A stretch of 64,000 bases of DNA from Aplysia californica (GCF_000002075.1 NW_004797465.1:717550-781549), one strand, 5' to 3'; positions 1 through 11,925 are shown, counted from the first letter of the stretch. Notes: generated from the sequence alone by a model not told the origin. Translations and numbers: made by a program.

Positions 1-43
1 TATTTGTCTTTTTCTACTTCATCCCCTTCTTCCTCATCGTCGT
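1..43 (-). CDS. E0, partial diverged exon at left edge
   Basis: The first 43 bases of an exon follow a CTCTCAG acceptor. It begins like a B head (DDDEEEGDE) but then reads VEKDK, and the codon where the first cysteine belongs starts TA instead of TG. It is therefore a diverged class; the rest lies outside the window. Confidence 0.6.
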
Positions 44-637
44 CTGAGAGAGAAGGTGCAAATCATATACTGCAGACGTCAGCGACATAACTTACATACC
101 CATTCTACGACAATTTGCTAACACATGCGTAGAAACACCCGCTAATAGAACGCTTTTAAAAACCTGCTATTCCATGACACTAGTTACAGACGGGAAAAGT
201 ATTGTTGCAGCAAACAAGTATTAACTGTTATGCTAAAAATAAACACCAACCAAGCAGATAAATGGCAAAAGGAAAGAAATTCCAAAAGTTAGGCAAAGAT
301 TGCAACCGATAGTATGGCGCTAAGAAAGACAATATTGAAGGGTATCCACAAGAAAGATCTCATGTTTTTGTACTTTGTTTTTCTTCAAATTTTCCACCTT
401 TATCCTTAAAATAATGTGAAACGTGGTGAGCAAAACGGAACGGAATCAGCCAGTGGGAGTAATTCTTGAAACTTTGGTTTCGATTTGGATTGCAGCCGCA
501 ACACACAAGGTAGAAAGCAACCCATTGAATGGCTGATAGAAAAGTCATGAAAAGACGCACGAAATACACAGACCGGAAGTAGTGGTTTTGATAAGTATGA
601 TCTAAAATGGTTTTCAAGAGCTCAAGGAAACACAAAC

Positions 638-898
638 CTTCGTCGCCTTTGCCGCCTTTTGGCTTGTAGCAAACTTTGAAAACTGCACGGCAGTTGTTCT
701 TCACCCAGGCCTTCCTTCCTTTGTAGCCAAAGGATTTATTCTTTTTGCACTTGCCGTTTGACAGCTCTTTCGTTATCTTCATTGACTTGATTTTCTTGGC
801 CTTTGAAAGAGATTTCTCATCTTTCTTTTTCTGTTTGCTTTCTAGTTTTAACTTTCTGCAGTTGCCTTTACCGCCTTCTTCTTCTTCCTCATCATCGT
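638..898 (-). CDS. E1, class A exon
   Basis: 261 bp, 87 residues. Acceptor TTCTTCAG, donor GTTTGTGTTT. Core SNGKC / KNKS / GRKAWVKNNC, tail GGKGDE. Leftmost full exon. Confidence 0.85.
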
Positions 899-1491
899 CT
901 GAAGAAAAAGATTAAAAGAATACACTGCAGACATAAGCACCTAACTTACAAACCAAATTCACGGAATTTTCGCAAACGAATACATGTGAAAATAGGAATG
1001 TGTCCAAATAATTGGAAGAGAAGGAAACCAGTTACAAAACGTAAAACTATTGTTTGAATAAACAATTTCTGACTTTCCCAGAAGAAAAACCAAGAACAAC
1101 AAAAATGACCACGAATGTAAATACGACAGAAGTTCCAAATGTTAGGCCAAGAGTGATACCGATTGAATGACGTTAGGAAAAATCAGATAGTGGGTGCCTT
1201 CAGAAAGGCAGAATGTTTTTCGAACTTTTCCATTTTTATCCCTTAAAGTATGTGGAATGAAGGGAGGAAAAAAGTAGCAGAATCAGTCAGTGGGAGAAGT
1301 TCTTGAAACTCCGGAGTGGCACATAAATGAATCAGATTTGGAATGCAAGCGCAACAAACGAGGTAGGAGGACACCTATTGAAAACCTCACAAAAATGTCA
1401 AGAGAAGGTAGACGACATAAACAAACCAGAAAGTAATAACTTTGATAAGTTGAAAGCAAGATTGTTTTCCAGTTCTCAAGTGAAAACAAAC

Positions 1492-1746
1492 CTTCATCGC
1501 CTTTTGGCTTGTAGCAAACTTTGAATACTGCACGGCAGTCGTTCTTCACCCAGGCCTTCTTTCCTTTATAGCCAAAGGATTTATTCTTCTTGCACTTGCC
1601 CCCTGATAGTTCTTTCGTTATCTTCATTGACTTGATTTTCTTGGCCTTGGAAAGAGATTTCTCGTCTTTTTCTTTGTTTTTGCTTTCAAGTTTTAAAGTT
1701 CTGCAGTTGCCTTTCTCGCCATCATCGCCCTCTTCCTCATCATCGT
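1492..1746 (-). CDS. E2, class C exon
   Basis: 255 bp, 85 residues. Acceptor CACTCAG; head DDDEEEGDDGEKG, core SGGKC and GKKAWVKNDC, short tail KGDE. The frame stays open 5' of the acceptor back to a Met at 1804, but that stretch is intron by homology. Confidence 0.85.
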
Positions 1747-2312
1747 CTGAGTGAAGAGGTAAAAATAATATACTGCAGACGTCAGCATCTATTTTATATA
1801 CCATTTTCTCCCTATTTTGATCAAGCTAATTTTCTGTAAACAATTACCTACAAGAAAAAATGTTTCCACATTATCCTACGGCAATAACATCAATTACTGA
1901 CGGAAAAATTATTATCACTGTATTCAGTTACTGACTCAGTAAGAAATGAGAGAAATTCCAAAGGTAAGGCCAAGACTAATTCCGATTTTATGACGTTAGG
2001 AAAAAACACATGGGGTGTGTCCTTCAGAAAGACAGAATGTTTCTTCAAGGATTTGATTTGTATAGCGAAAAGCACGTGAAAGGTTGGGAGCGAAACGGAG
2101 CAGAAACAGTCGGCGGGAGTATTTATTACAAATTTAGACAGGCTCTCATATGACTAAGATTTGGATTGCAGCCGTAACATGTCGGAGAAAAGCAATGCAT
2201 TTAAATACTGATGCAGAATTTACCAGAAGGCAGACCAGATACACAGACCAAAAGCAATGAATTTGATAAAGAAGCAGCCAGATTGTTTTCCAGTACTCAG
2301 GTGAAAACAAAC

Positions 2313-2567
2313 CTTCTTCGCCTTTTGGCTTGTAGCAAACTTTGAATACTGCACGGCAGTCGTTCTTCACCCAGGCCTTCTTTCCTTTATAGCCAAAGGA
2401 TTTATTCTTCTTGCACTTGCCCTCAGACAGTTCTTTAGTTATCTTCATTGACTTGATTTTCTTGGCCTTGGAGAGAGATTTCTGGTCTTTCTCTTTGTTT
2501 TTGCTTTCAAGTTTTAAAGTTCTGCAGTTGCCTTTATCGCCTTCATCGCCTTCTTCCTCATCATCGT
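2313..2567 (-). CDS. E3, class B2 exon
   Basis: 255 bp. Acceptor CTCTTAG (TAG rather than CAG), core SEGKC and GKKAWVKNDC, tail KGEE. Confidence 0.85.
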
Positions 2568-3159
2568 CTAAGAGAAAAGGTGAAAATAATATACTGCAGA
2601 CGTCAGCGCCTAACTTACATACCCATTCTACGGCAATTTGCTAATGCATGCGTAGAAGTACCCGCTAATAGAATGTTTCCAAAAACCTGAGGTTCCATGA
2701 CACTAGTTACAGACAGGAAAAGTATTGCTGCATCAAGCAATTATTAACTGTTATGTTAGAAAAACACCAACCCAGCCAATAAATGGCAAAAGAAAAGAAA
2801 TTCCAAAAGTTAGGCAAAGATTTGCAACGATAGTATGGTTCTAGGAAAGAACATATTGAAGGGTATCCACAAGAAAGACATCATGTTTTTGTATTTTGGT
2901 TTTTTTGCGTAGTTTCCAAATTTATCCTTAAAATAATGTGAAACGTGGAGAGCAAAACGGAACGGAATCAGTCAGTTGGAGTAATTCATGAATCTCTGGT
3001 TTCGATTTGGATTGCAGCCGCAACAAACAAGGTAGAAAGCAACCCATTGAATTGCAGATAGAAATGTCACGAAAAGACGCACGAAATACACAGACCGGAA
3101 GTAGTGGTTTTGATAAGTATGCTGTAAAATTGTTTTCAAGAGCTCAAGGAAACACAAAC

Positions 3160-3420
3160 CTTCGTCGCCTTTGCCGCCTTTTGGCTTGTAGCAAACTTTG
3201 AAAACTGCACGGCAGTTGTTCTTCACCCAGGCCTTCCTTCCTTTATAGCCAAAGGATTTATTCTTTTTGCACTTGCGATTTGACAGCTCTTTCGTTATCT
3301 TCATTGACTTGATTTTCTTGGCCTTGGAAAGAGATTTCTCGTCTTTCTTTTTCTGTTTGCTTTCTAGTTTTAACTTTCTGCAGTTGCCTTTACCGTTTTC
3401 TTCTTCTTCCTCATCATCTT
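3160..3420 (-). CDS. E4, class A' exon
   Basis: 261 bp. The acceptor lies after a long T run and the first codon completes to Glu (EDDEEEEE). An Asn sits at the end of the acidic head (ENGKG, where other A' copies have ESGKG). Core SNRKC, tail GGKGDE. Confidence 0.85.
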
Positions 3421-4012
3421 CTGAAAAAAAAACCATTAAAAGAATACACTGCAGACATCAGCACCTAACTTACAAACCCAATTCACGGATTTTTTTTCAA
3501 ACGAATACATGTAAAAATAGAAATGTTTCCAAAAAATTGGAAGGGTAGGAAACCAGTTACAGACCGTAAAACTACTGTTTGAGTAAACAATTTCTGACTT
3601 GACCAGAAAAAACAACAACAACAAAAATGACCACGAATGTAAACAGGACAGAAGTTCCAAATGTTAGGCCAAGAGTGATACCGATTGAATGACGTAAGGA
3701 AAAATCAGATAGTGGGTGCCTTCAGAAAGGCAGAATGTTTTTCGAACTTTTCCATTTTTATCCCTTAAAGTATGTGGAATGAAGGGAGGAAAAAAGTAAC
3801 AGAATCAGTCAGTGGGAGAAGTTCTTGAAACTCCGGAGTGGCACATAAATGAATCAGATTTGGAATGCAAGCGCAACATACGAGGTAGGAGGACACCTAT
3901 TGAAAACCTCACAAAAATGTCAAGAGAAGGTAGACGACATAAGCAAACCAGAAGTAATAACTTTGATAAGTTGAATGCGAGATTGTTTTCCAGTACTCAG
4001 GTGAAAACAAAC

Positions 4013-4267
4013 CTTCATCGCCTTTTGGCTTGTAGCAAACTTTGAATACTGCACGGCAGTCGTTCTTCACCCAGGCCTTCCTTCCGTTATAGCCAAAAGA
4101 TTTATTCTTTTTGCACTTGCCCTCAGACAGTTCTTTCGTTATCTTCATTGACTTGATTTTCTTGGCCTTGGAAAGAGATTTCTGGTCTTTTTCTTTGTTT
4201 TTGCTTTCAAGTTTTAAAGTTCTGCAGTTGCCTTTATCGCCTTCATCGCCTTCTTCCTCATCATCGT
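4013..4267 (-). CDS. E5, class B exon
   Basis: 255 bp. Acceptor CTCTCAG, core SEGKC, tail KGDE. Unique Lys-to-Asn change gives GYNGRKAW. Confidence 0.85.
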
Positions 4268-4860
4268 CTGAGAGAAAAGGTGAAAATAATATACTGCAGA
4301 CGTCAGCGCCTAACCTACATACCCATTCTACGACAATTTGCTAATACATGCGTAGAAACACCCGCTAATAGAATGTTTTTAAAAACCTGGGATTCCATGA
4401 CACTAGTTACAGACGTGAAAAGTGTTGTTGCAGCAAACAAGTATTAACTGTTATGCTAAAAATAAACACCAACCAAGCAGATAAATGGCAAAAGGAAAGA
4501 AATTCCAAAAGTTAGGCAAAGATTGGTAACGATAGTATGGCGCTAAGAAAGACAATATTGAAGGGTATCCACAAGCAAGATCTCATGTTTTTGTACTTTG
4601 TTTTTCTTCAAATTTTCCACCTTTATCCTTAAAATAATGTGAAACGTGGTGAGCAAAACGGAACGGAATCAGCCAGTGGGAGTAATTCTTGAAACTTTGG
4701 TTTCGATTTGGATTGCAGCCGCAACACACAAGGTAGAAAGCAACCCATTGAATGGCTGATAGAAAAGTCACGAAAAGACGCACGAAATACACAGACCGGA
4801 AGCAGTGGTTTTGATAAGTATGATCTAAAATGGTTTTCAAGAGCTCAAGGAAACACAAAC

Positions 4861-5121
4861 CTTCGTCGCCTTTGCCGCCTTTTGGCTTGTAGCAAACTTT
4901 GAAAACTGCACGGCAGTTGTTCTTCACCCAGGCCTTCCTTCCTTTGTAGCCAAAGGATTTATCCTTTTTGCACTTGCCGTTTGACAGCTCTTTCGTTATC
5001 TTCATTGACTTGATTTTCTTGGCCTTTGAAAGAGATTTCTCGTCTTTCTTTTTCTGTTTGCTTTCTAGTTTTAACTTTCTGCAGTTGCCTTTACCGCCTT
5101 CTTCTTCTTCCTCATCATCGT
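4861..5121 (-). CDS. E6, class A exon
   Basis: 261 bp. Acceptor reads CTGCAG rather than CTTCAG. KDKS replaces KNKS, removing the AATAAA hexamer. Confidence 0.85.
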
Positions 5122-5713
5122 CTGCAGAAAAAGATTAAAAGAATACACTGCAGACATAAGCACCTAACTTACAAACCAAATTCACGGAATTTTCGCAAAC
5201 GAATACATGTGAAAATAGGAATGTGTCCAAATAATTGGAAGAGAAGGAAACCAGTTACAAAACATAAAACTATTGTTTGAATAAACAATTTCTGACTTTC
5301 CCAGAAGAAAAACCAAGAACAACAAAGATGACCACGAATGTAAATACGACAGAAGTTCCAAATGTTAGGCCAAGAGTGATACCGATTGAATGACGTTAGG
5401 AACAATCAGATAATGGGTGCCTTCAGAAAGGCAGAATGTTTTTCGAACTTTTCCATTTTTATCCCTTAAAGTATGTGGAATGAAGGGAGGAAAAAAGTAG
5501 CAGAATCATTCAGTGGGAGAAGTTCTTGAAACTCCGGAGTGGCACATAAATGAATCAGATTTGGAATGCAAGCGCAACAAACGAGGTAGGAGGACACCTA
5601 TTGAAAACCTCACAAAAATGTCAAGAGAAGGTAGACGACATAAGCAAACCAGAAGTAATAACTTTGATAAGTTGAATGCGAGATTGTTTTCCAGTACTCA
5701 GGTGAAAACAAAC

Positions 5714-5968
5714 CTTCATCGCCTTTTGGCTTGTAGCAAACTTTGAATACTGCACGGCAGTTGTTCTTCACCCAGGCCTTTCTTCCTTTATAGCCAAAGG
5801 ATTTATTCTTCTTGCACTTGCCCTCAGACAGTTCTTTCGTTATCTTCATTGACTTGATTTTCTTGGCCTTGGAAAGAGATTTCTGGTCTTTTTCTTTGTT
5901 TTTGCTTTCAAGTTTTAAAGTTCTGCAGTTGCCTTTATCGCCTTCATCGTCTTCTTCCTCATCATCGT
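5714..5968 (-). CDS. E7, class B exon
   Basis: 255 bp. The acidic head has Asp in place of Gly (EEDDEG); core GRKAWVKNNC. Confidence 0.85.
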
Positions 5969-6561
5969 CTGAGAGAAAAGGTGAAAATAATATACTGCAG
6001 ACGTCAGCGCCTAACTTACATACCCATTCTACGACAATTTGCTAACACATGCGTAGAAACACTCGCTAATAGAATGTTTTTAAAAACCTGGGATTCCATG
6101 ACACTAGTTACAGACGGGAAAAGTATTGTTGCAGCAAACAAGTATTAACTGTTATGCTAAAAATAAACACCAACCAAGCAGATAAATGGCAAAAGGAAAG
6201 AAATTCCAAAAGTTAGGCAAAGATTGGTAACGATAGTATGGCGCTAAGAAAGACAATATTGAAGGGTATCCACAAGAAAGATCTCATGTTTTTGTACTTT
6301 GTTTTTCTTCAAATTTTCCACCTTTATCCTTAAAATAATGTGAAAAGTGGTGAGCAAAACGGAACGGAATCAGTCAGTGGGAGTAATTCTTGAAACTTTG
6401 GTTTCGATTTGGATTGCAGCCGCAACACACAAGGTAGAAAGCAACCCATTGAATGGCTGATAGAAAAGTCACGAAAAGACGCACGAAATACACAGACCGG
6501 AAGTAGTGGTTTTGATAAGTATGATCTAAAATGGTTTTCAAGAGCTCAAGGAAATACAAAC

Positions 6562-6822
6562 CTTCGTCGCCTTTGCCGCCTTTTGGCTTGTAGCAAACTT
6601 TGAAAACTGCACGGCAGTTGTTCTTCACCCAGGCCTTCCTTCCTTTGTAGCCAAAGGATTTATTCTTTTTGCACTTGCCGTTTGACAGCTCTTTCGTTAT
6701 CTTCATTGACTTGATTTTCTTGGCCTTTGAAAGAGATTTCTCGTCTTTCTTTTTCTGTTTGCTTTCTAGTTTTAACTTTCTGCAGTTGCCTTTACCGCCT
6801 TCTTCTTCTTCCTCATCATCGT
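6562..6822 (-). CDS. E8, class A exon
   Basis: 261 bp. Standard A sequence. A nearby base change alters only the intron just after the donor (GTTTGTATTT). Confidence 0.85.
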
Positions 6823-6873
6823 CTGAAGAAAAAGATTAAAAGAATACACTGCAGACATAAGCACCTAACTTAC
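6823..6873 (-). promoter_or_regulatory. Representative A-family 3' splice region with GTAAGT decoy
   Basis: Upstream of the E8 acceptor the intron carries, 5' to 3' on the minus strand, GTAAGT, then CTGCAG, then a T-rich tract ending CTTCAG. A stop (TAA) lies in the exon frame, so this stretch is not coding. The GTAAGT is a better donor match than the real GTTTGT donors. Confidence 0.5.
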
Positions 6874-7414
6874 AAACCAAATTCACGGAATTTTCGCAAA
6901 CGAATACATGTGAAAATAGGAATGTGTCCAAATAATTGGAAGAGAAGGAAACCAGTTACAAAACGTAAAACTATTGTTTGAATAAACAATTTCTGACTTT
7001 CCCAGAAGAAAAACCAAGAACAACAAAAATGACCACGAATGTAAATACGACAGAAGTTCCAAATGTTAGGCCAAGAGTGATACCGAATGAATGACGTTAG
7101 GAAAAATCAGATAGTGGGTGTCTTCAGAAAGGCAGAATGTTTTTCGAACTTTTCCATTTTTATCCCTTAAAGTATGTGGAATGAAGGGAGGAAAAAAGTA
7201 GCAGAATCAGTCAGTGGGAGAAGTTCTTGAAACTCCGGAGTGGCACATAAATGAATCAGATTTGGAATGCAAGCGCAACAAACGAGGTAGGAGGACACCT
7301 ATTGAAAACCTCACAAAAATGTCAAGAGAAGGTAGACGACATAAGCAAACCAGAAGTAATAACTTTGATAAGTTGAATGCGAGATTGTTTTCCAGTACTC
7401 AGGTGAAAACAAAC

Positions 7415-7669
7415 CTTCATCGCCTTTTGGCTTGTAGCAAACTTTGAATACTGCACGGCAGTTGTTCTTCACCCAGGCCTTTCTTCCTTTATAGCCAAAG
7501 GATTTATTCTTCTTGCACTTGCCCTCAGACAGTTCTTTCGTTATCTTCATTGACTTGATTTTCTTGGCCTTGGAAAGAGATTTCTGGTCTTTTTCTTTGT
7601 TTTTGCTTTCAAGTTTTAAAGTTCTGCAGTTGCCTTTATCGCCTTCATCGCCTTCTTCCTCATCATCGT
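7415..7669 (-). CDS. E9, class B exon
   Basis: 255 bp. Standard B: head DDDEEEGDEGDKG, core SEGKC and GRKAWVKNNC. Confidence 0.85.
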
Positions 7670-7720
7670 CTGAGAGAAAAGGTGAAAATAATATACTGCA
7701 GACGTCAGCGCCTAACTTAC
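7670..7720 (-). promoter_or_regulatory. Representative B-family 3' splice region
   Basis: Minus-strand order: GTATGTAAGT, then GCTGACGTCTGCAG, then a pyrimidine-rich tract and CTCTCAG. The CTGAC is a plausible branch-point site about 40 nt from the acceptor. The same arrangement recurs before every B exon. Confidence 0.5.
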
Positions 7721-8262
7721 ATACCCATTCTACGACAATTTGCTAACACATGCGTAGAAACACCCGCTAATAGAATGTTTTTAAAAACCTGGGATTCCAT
7801 GACACTAGTTACAGACGGGAAAAGTATTGTTGCAGCAAACAAGTATTAACTGTTATGCTAAAAATAAACACCAACCAAGCAGATAAATGGCAAAAGGAAA
7901 GAAATTCCAAAAGTTAGGCAAAGATTGGTAACGATAGTATGGCGCTAAGAAAGACAATATTGAAGGGTATCCACAAGAAAGATCTCATGTTTTTGTACTT
8001 TGTTTTTCTTCAAATTTTCCACCTTTATCCTTAAAATAATGTGAAAAGTGGTGAGCAAAACGGAACGGAATCAGTCAGTGGGAGTAATTCTTGAAACTTT
8101 GGTTTCGATTTGGATTGCAGCCGCAACACACAAGGTAGAAAGCAACCCATTGAATGGCTGATAGAAAAGTCACGAAAAGACGCACGAAATACACAGACCG
8201 GAAGTAGTGGTTTTGATAAGTATGATCTAAAATGGTTTTCAAGAGCTCAAGGAAACACAAAC

Positions 8263-8523
8263 CTTCGTCGCCTTTGCCGCCTTTTGGCTTGTAGCAAACT
8301 TTGAAAACTGCACGGCAGTTGTTCTTCACCCAGGCCTTCCTTCCTTTGTAGCCAAAGGATTTATTCTTTTTGCACTTGCCGTTTGACAGCTCTTTCGTTA
8401 TCTTCATTGACTTGATTTTCTTGGCCTTTGAAAGAGATTTCTCGTCTTTCTTTTTCTGTTTGCTTTCTAGTTTTAACTTTCTGCAGTTGCCTTTACCGCC
8501 TTCTTCTTCTTCCTCATCATCGT
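8263..8523 (-). CDS. E10, class A exon
   Basis: 261 bp. Standard A sequence. Confidence 0.85.
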
Positions 8524-9115
8524 CTGAAGAAAAAGATTAAAAGAATACACTGCAGACATAAGCACCTAACTTACAAACCAAATTCACGGAATTTTCGCAA
8601 ACGAATACATGTGAAAATAGGAATGTGTCCAAATAATTGGAAGAGAAGGAAACCAGTTACAAAACGTAAAACTATTGTTTGAATAAACAATTTCTGACTT
8701 TCCCAGAAGAAAAACCAAGAACAACAAAAATGACCACGAATGTAAATACGACAGAAGTTCCAAATGTTAGGCCAAGAGTGATACCGAATGAATGACGTTA
8801 GGAAAAATCAGATAGTGGGTGTCTTCAGAAAGGCAGAATGTTTTTCGAACTTTTCCATTTTTATCCCTTAAAGTATGTGGAATGAAGGGAGGAAAAAAGT
8901 AGCAGAATCAGTCAGTGGGAGAAGTTCTTGAAACTCCGGAGTGGCACATAAATGAATCAGATTTGGAATGCAAGCGCAACAAACGAGGTAGGAGGACACC
9001 TATTGAAAACCTCACAAAAATGTCAAGAGAAGGTAGACGACATAAGCAAACCAGAAGTAATAACTTTGATAAGTTGAATGCGAGATTGTTTTCCAGTACT
9101 CAGGTGAAAACAAAC

Positions 9116-9370
9116 CTTCATCGCCTTTTGGCTTGTAGCAAACTTTGAATACTGCACGGCAGTTGTTCTTCACCCAGGCCTTTCTTCCTTTATAGCCAAA
9201 GGATTTATTCTTCTTGCACTTGCCCTCAGACAGTTCTTTCGTTATCTTCATTGACTTGATTTTCTTGGCCTTGGAAAGAGATTTCTGGTCTTTTTCTTTG
9301 TTTTTGCTTTCAAGTTTTAAAGTTCTGCAGTTGCCTTTATCGCCTTCATCGCCTTCTTCCTCATCATCGT
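9116..9370 (-). CDS. E11, class B exon
   Basis: 255 bp. Same protein as E9. Confidence 0.85.
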
Positions 9371-9963
9371 CTGAGAGAAAAGGTGAAAATAATATACTGC
9401 AGACGTCAGCGCCTAACTTACATACCCATTCTACGACAATTTGCTAACACATGCGTAGAAACACCCGCTAATAGAATGTTTTTAAAAACCTGGGATTCCA
9501 TGTCACTAGTTACAGACGGGAAAAGTATTGTTGCAGCAAACAAGTATTAACTGTTATGCTAAAAATAAACACCAACCAAGCAGATAAATGGCAAAAGGAA
9601 AGAAATTCCAAAAGTTAGGCAAAGATTGGTAACGATAGTATGGCGCTAAGAAAGACAATATTGAAGGGTATCCACAAGAAAGATCTCATGTTTTTGTACT
9701 TTGTTTTTCTTCAAATTTTCCACCTTTATCCTTAAAATAATGTGAAAAGTGGTGAGCAAAACGGAACGGAATCAGTCAGTGGGAGTAATTCTTGAAACTT
9801 TGGTTTCGATTTGGATTGCAGCCGCAACACACAAGGTAGAAAGCAACCCATTGAATGGCTGATAGAAAAGTCACGAAAAGACGCACGAAATACACAGACC
9901 GGAAGTAGTGGTTTTGATAAGTATGATCTAAAATGGTTTTCAAGAGCTCAAGGAAACACAAAC

Positions 9964-10224
9964 CTTCGTCGCCTTTGCCGCCTTTTGGCTTGTAGCAAAC
10001 TTTGAAAACTGCACGGCAGTTGTTCTTCACCCAGGCCTTCCTTCCTTTGTAGCCAAAGGATTTATTCTTTTTGCACTTGCCGTTTGACAGCTCTTTCGTT
10101 ATCTTCATTGACTTGATTTTCTTGGCCTTTGAAAGAGATTTCTCGTCTTTCTTTTTCTGTTTGCTTTCTAGTTTTAACTTTCTGCAGTTGCCTTTACCGC
10201 CTTCTTCTTCTTCCTCATCATCGT
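9964..10224 (-). CDS. E12, class A exon
   Basis: 261 bp. Same protein as E10. Confidence 0.85.
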
Positions 10225-10816
10225 CTGAAGAAAAAGATTAAAAGAATACACTGCAGACATAAGCACCTAACTTACAAACCAAATTCACGGAATTTTCGCA
10301 AACGAATACATGTGAAAATAGGAATGTGTCCAAATAATTGGAAGAGAAGGAAACCAGTTACAAAACGTAAAACTATTGTTTGAATAAACAATTTCTGACT
10401 TTCCCAGAAGAAAAACCAAGAACAACAAAAATGACCACGAATGTAAATACGACAGAAGTTCCAAATCTTAGGCCAAGAGTGATACCGATTGAATGACGTT
10501 AGGAAAAATCAGATAATGGGTGCCTTCAGAAAGGCAGAATGTTTTTCGAACTTTTCCATTTTTATCCCTTAAAGTATGTGGAATGAAGGGAGGAAAAAAG
10601 TAGCAGAATCAGTCAGTGGGAGAAGTTCTTGAAACTCCGGAGTGGCACATAAATGAATCAGATTTGGAATGCAAGCGCAACAAACGAGGTAGGAGGACAC
10701 CTATTGAAAACCTCACAAAAATGTCAAGAGAAGGTAGACGACATAAGCAAACCAGAAGTAATAACTTTGATAAGTTGAATGCGAGATTGTTTTCCAGTAC
10801 TCAGGTGAAAACAAAC

Positions 10817-11071
10817 CTTCATCGCCTTTTGGCTTGTAGCAAACTTTGAATACTGCACGGCAGTTGTTCTTCACCCAGGCCTTTCTTCCTTTATAGCCAA
10901 AGGATTTATTCTTCTTGCACTTGCCCTCAGACAGTTCTTTCGTTATCTTCATTGACTTGATTTTCTTGGCCTTGGAAAGAGATTTCTGGTCTTTTTCTTT
11001 GTTTTTGCTTTCAAGTTTTAAAGTTCTGCAGTTGCCTTTATCGCCTTCATCGCCTTCTTCCTCATCATCGT
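10817..11071 (-). CDS. E13, class B exon
   Basis: 255 bp. Standard B. The intron on its low-coordinate side carries the CTTAGGCC variant that marks a subset of copies. Confidence 0.85.
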
Positions 11072-11664
11072 CTGAGAGAAAAGGTGAAAATAATATACTG
11101 CAGACGTCAGCGCCTAACTTACATACCCATTCTACGACAATTTGCTAACACATGCGTAGAAACACCCGCTAATAGAATGTTTTTAAAAACCTGGGATTCC
11201 ATGTCACTAGTTACAGACGGGAAAAGTATTGTTGCAGCAAACAAGTATTAACTGTTATGCTAAAAATAAACACCAACCAAGCAGATAAATGGCAAAAGGA
11301 AAGAAATTCCAAAAGTTAGGCAAAGATTGGTAACGATAGTATGGCGCTAAGAAAGACAATATTGAAGGGTATCCACAAGAAAGATCTCATGTTTTTGTAC
11401 TTTGTTTTTCTTCAAATTTTCCACCTTTATCCTTAAAATAATGTGAAAAGTGGTGAGCAAAACGGAACGGAATCAGTCAGTGGGAGTAATTCTTGAAACT
11501 TTGGTTTCGATTTGGATTGCAGCCGCAACACACAAGGTAGAAAGCAACCCATTGAATGGCTGATAGAAAAGTCACGAAAAGACGCACGAAATACACAGAC
11601 CGGAAGTAGTGGTTTTGATAAGTATGATCTAAAATGGTTTTCAAGAGCTCAAGGAAACACAAAC

Positions 11665-11925
11665 CTTCGTCGCCTTTGCCGCCTTTTGGCTTGTAGCAAA
11701 CTTTGAAAACTGCACGGCAGTTGTTCTTCACCCAGGCCTTCCTTCCTTTGTAGCCAAAGGATTTATCCTTTTTGCACTTGCCGTTTGACAGCTCTTTCGT
11801 TATCTTCATTGACTTGATTTTCTTGGCCTTTGAAAGAGATTTCTCGTCTTTCTTTTTCTGTTTGCTTTCTAGTTTTAACTTTCTGCAGTTGCCTTTACCG
11901 CCTTCTTCTTCTTCCTCATCATCGT
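11665..11925 (-). CDS. E14, class A exon
   Basis: 261 bp. KDKS variant, shared with E6, E16, E33 and E36. Confidence 0.85.

Larger units (their letters stand above)
44..4012 (-). repeat. Left flank of array: mixed unit types (E1-E4)
   Basis: Four exons of four kinds (A, C-head, B2, A') with introns of the A, B, C and A' families. The order E2-E4 matches the kind of units found at 30-60 kb rather than the neighbouring 1701-bp array, so the second array domain appears on both sides of the first. Introns of about 590 bp hold no other coding signal. Confidence 0.7.

Noticed and set aside
889-898. C/D snoRNA box C (ATGATGA) in every unit
   Set aside because: It is the coding sequence of the Asp/Glu head; no matching D box with terminal stem was seen.
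803-1057. Recurrent plus-strand open frames of 61-107 codons in every unit
   Set aside because: They lie antisense to the exons and their acceptor regions, and recur only because the unit is repeated. The minus-strand reading has splice borders, constant phase and conservation in the diverged D units.
1283-1804. Minus-strand frames of about 170 codons starting with a Met upstream of C-class acceptors, as separate small genes
   Set aside because: The start lies in intron sequence that carries stops at the same place in A units, and the 3' part runs through the donor. Each is an exon plus read-through.
7690-7706. TGACGTC in B, C and D introns as a CREB/ATF promoter site
   Set aside because: It sits at a fixed place near each acceptor inside introns and is changed in A introns; a branch-point role is simpler.
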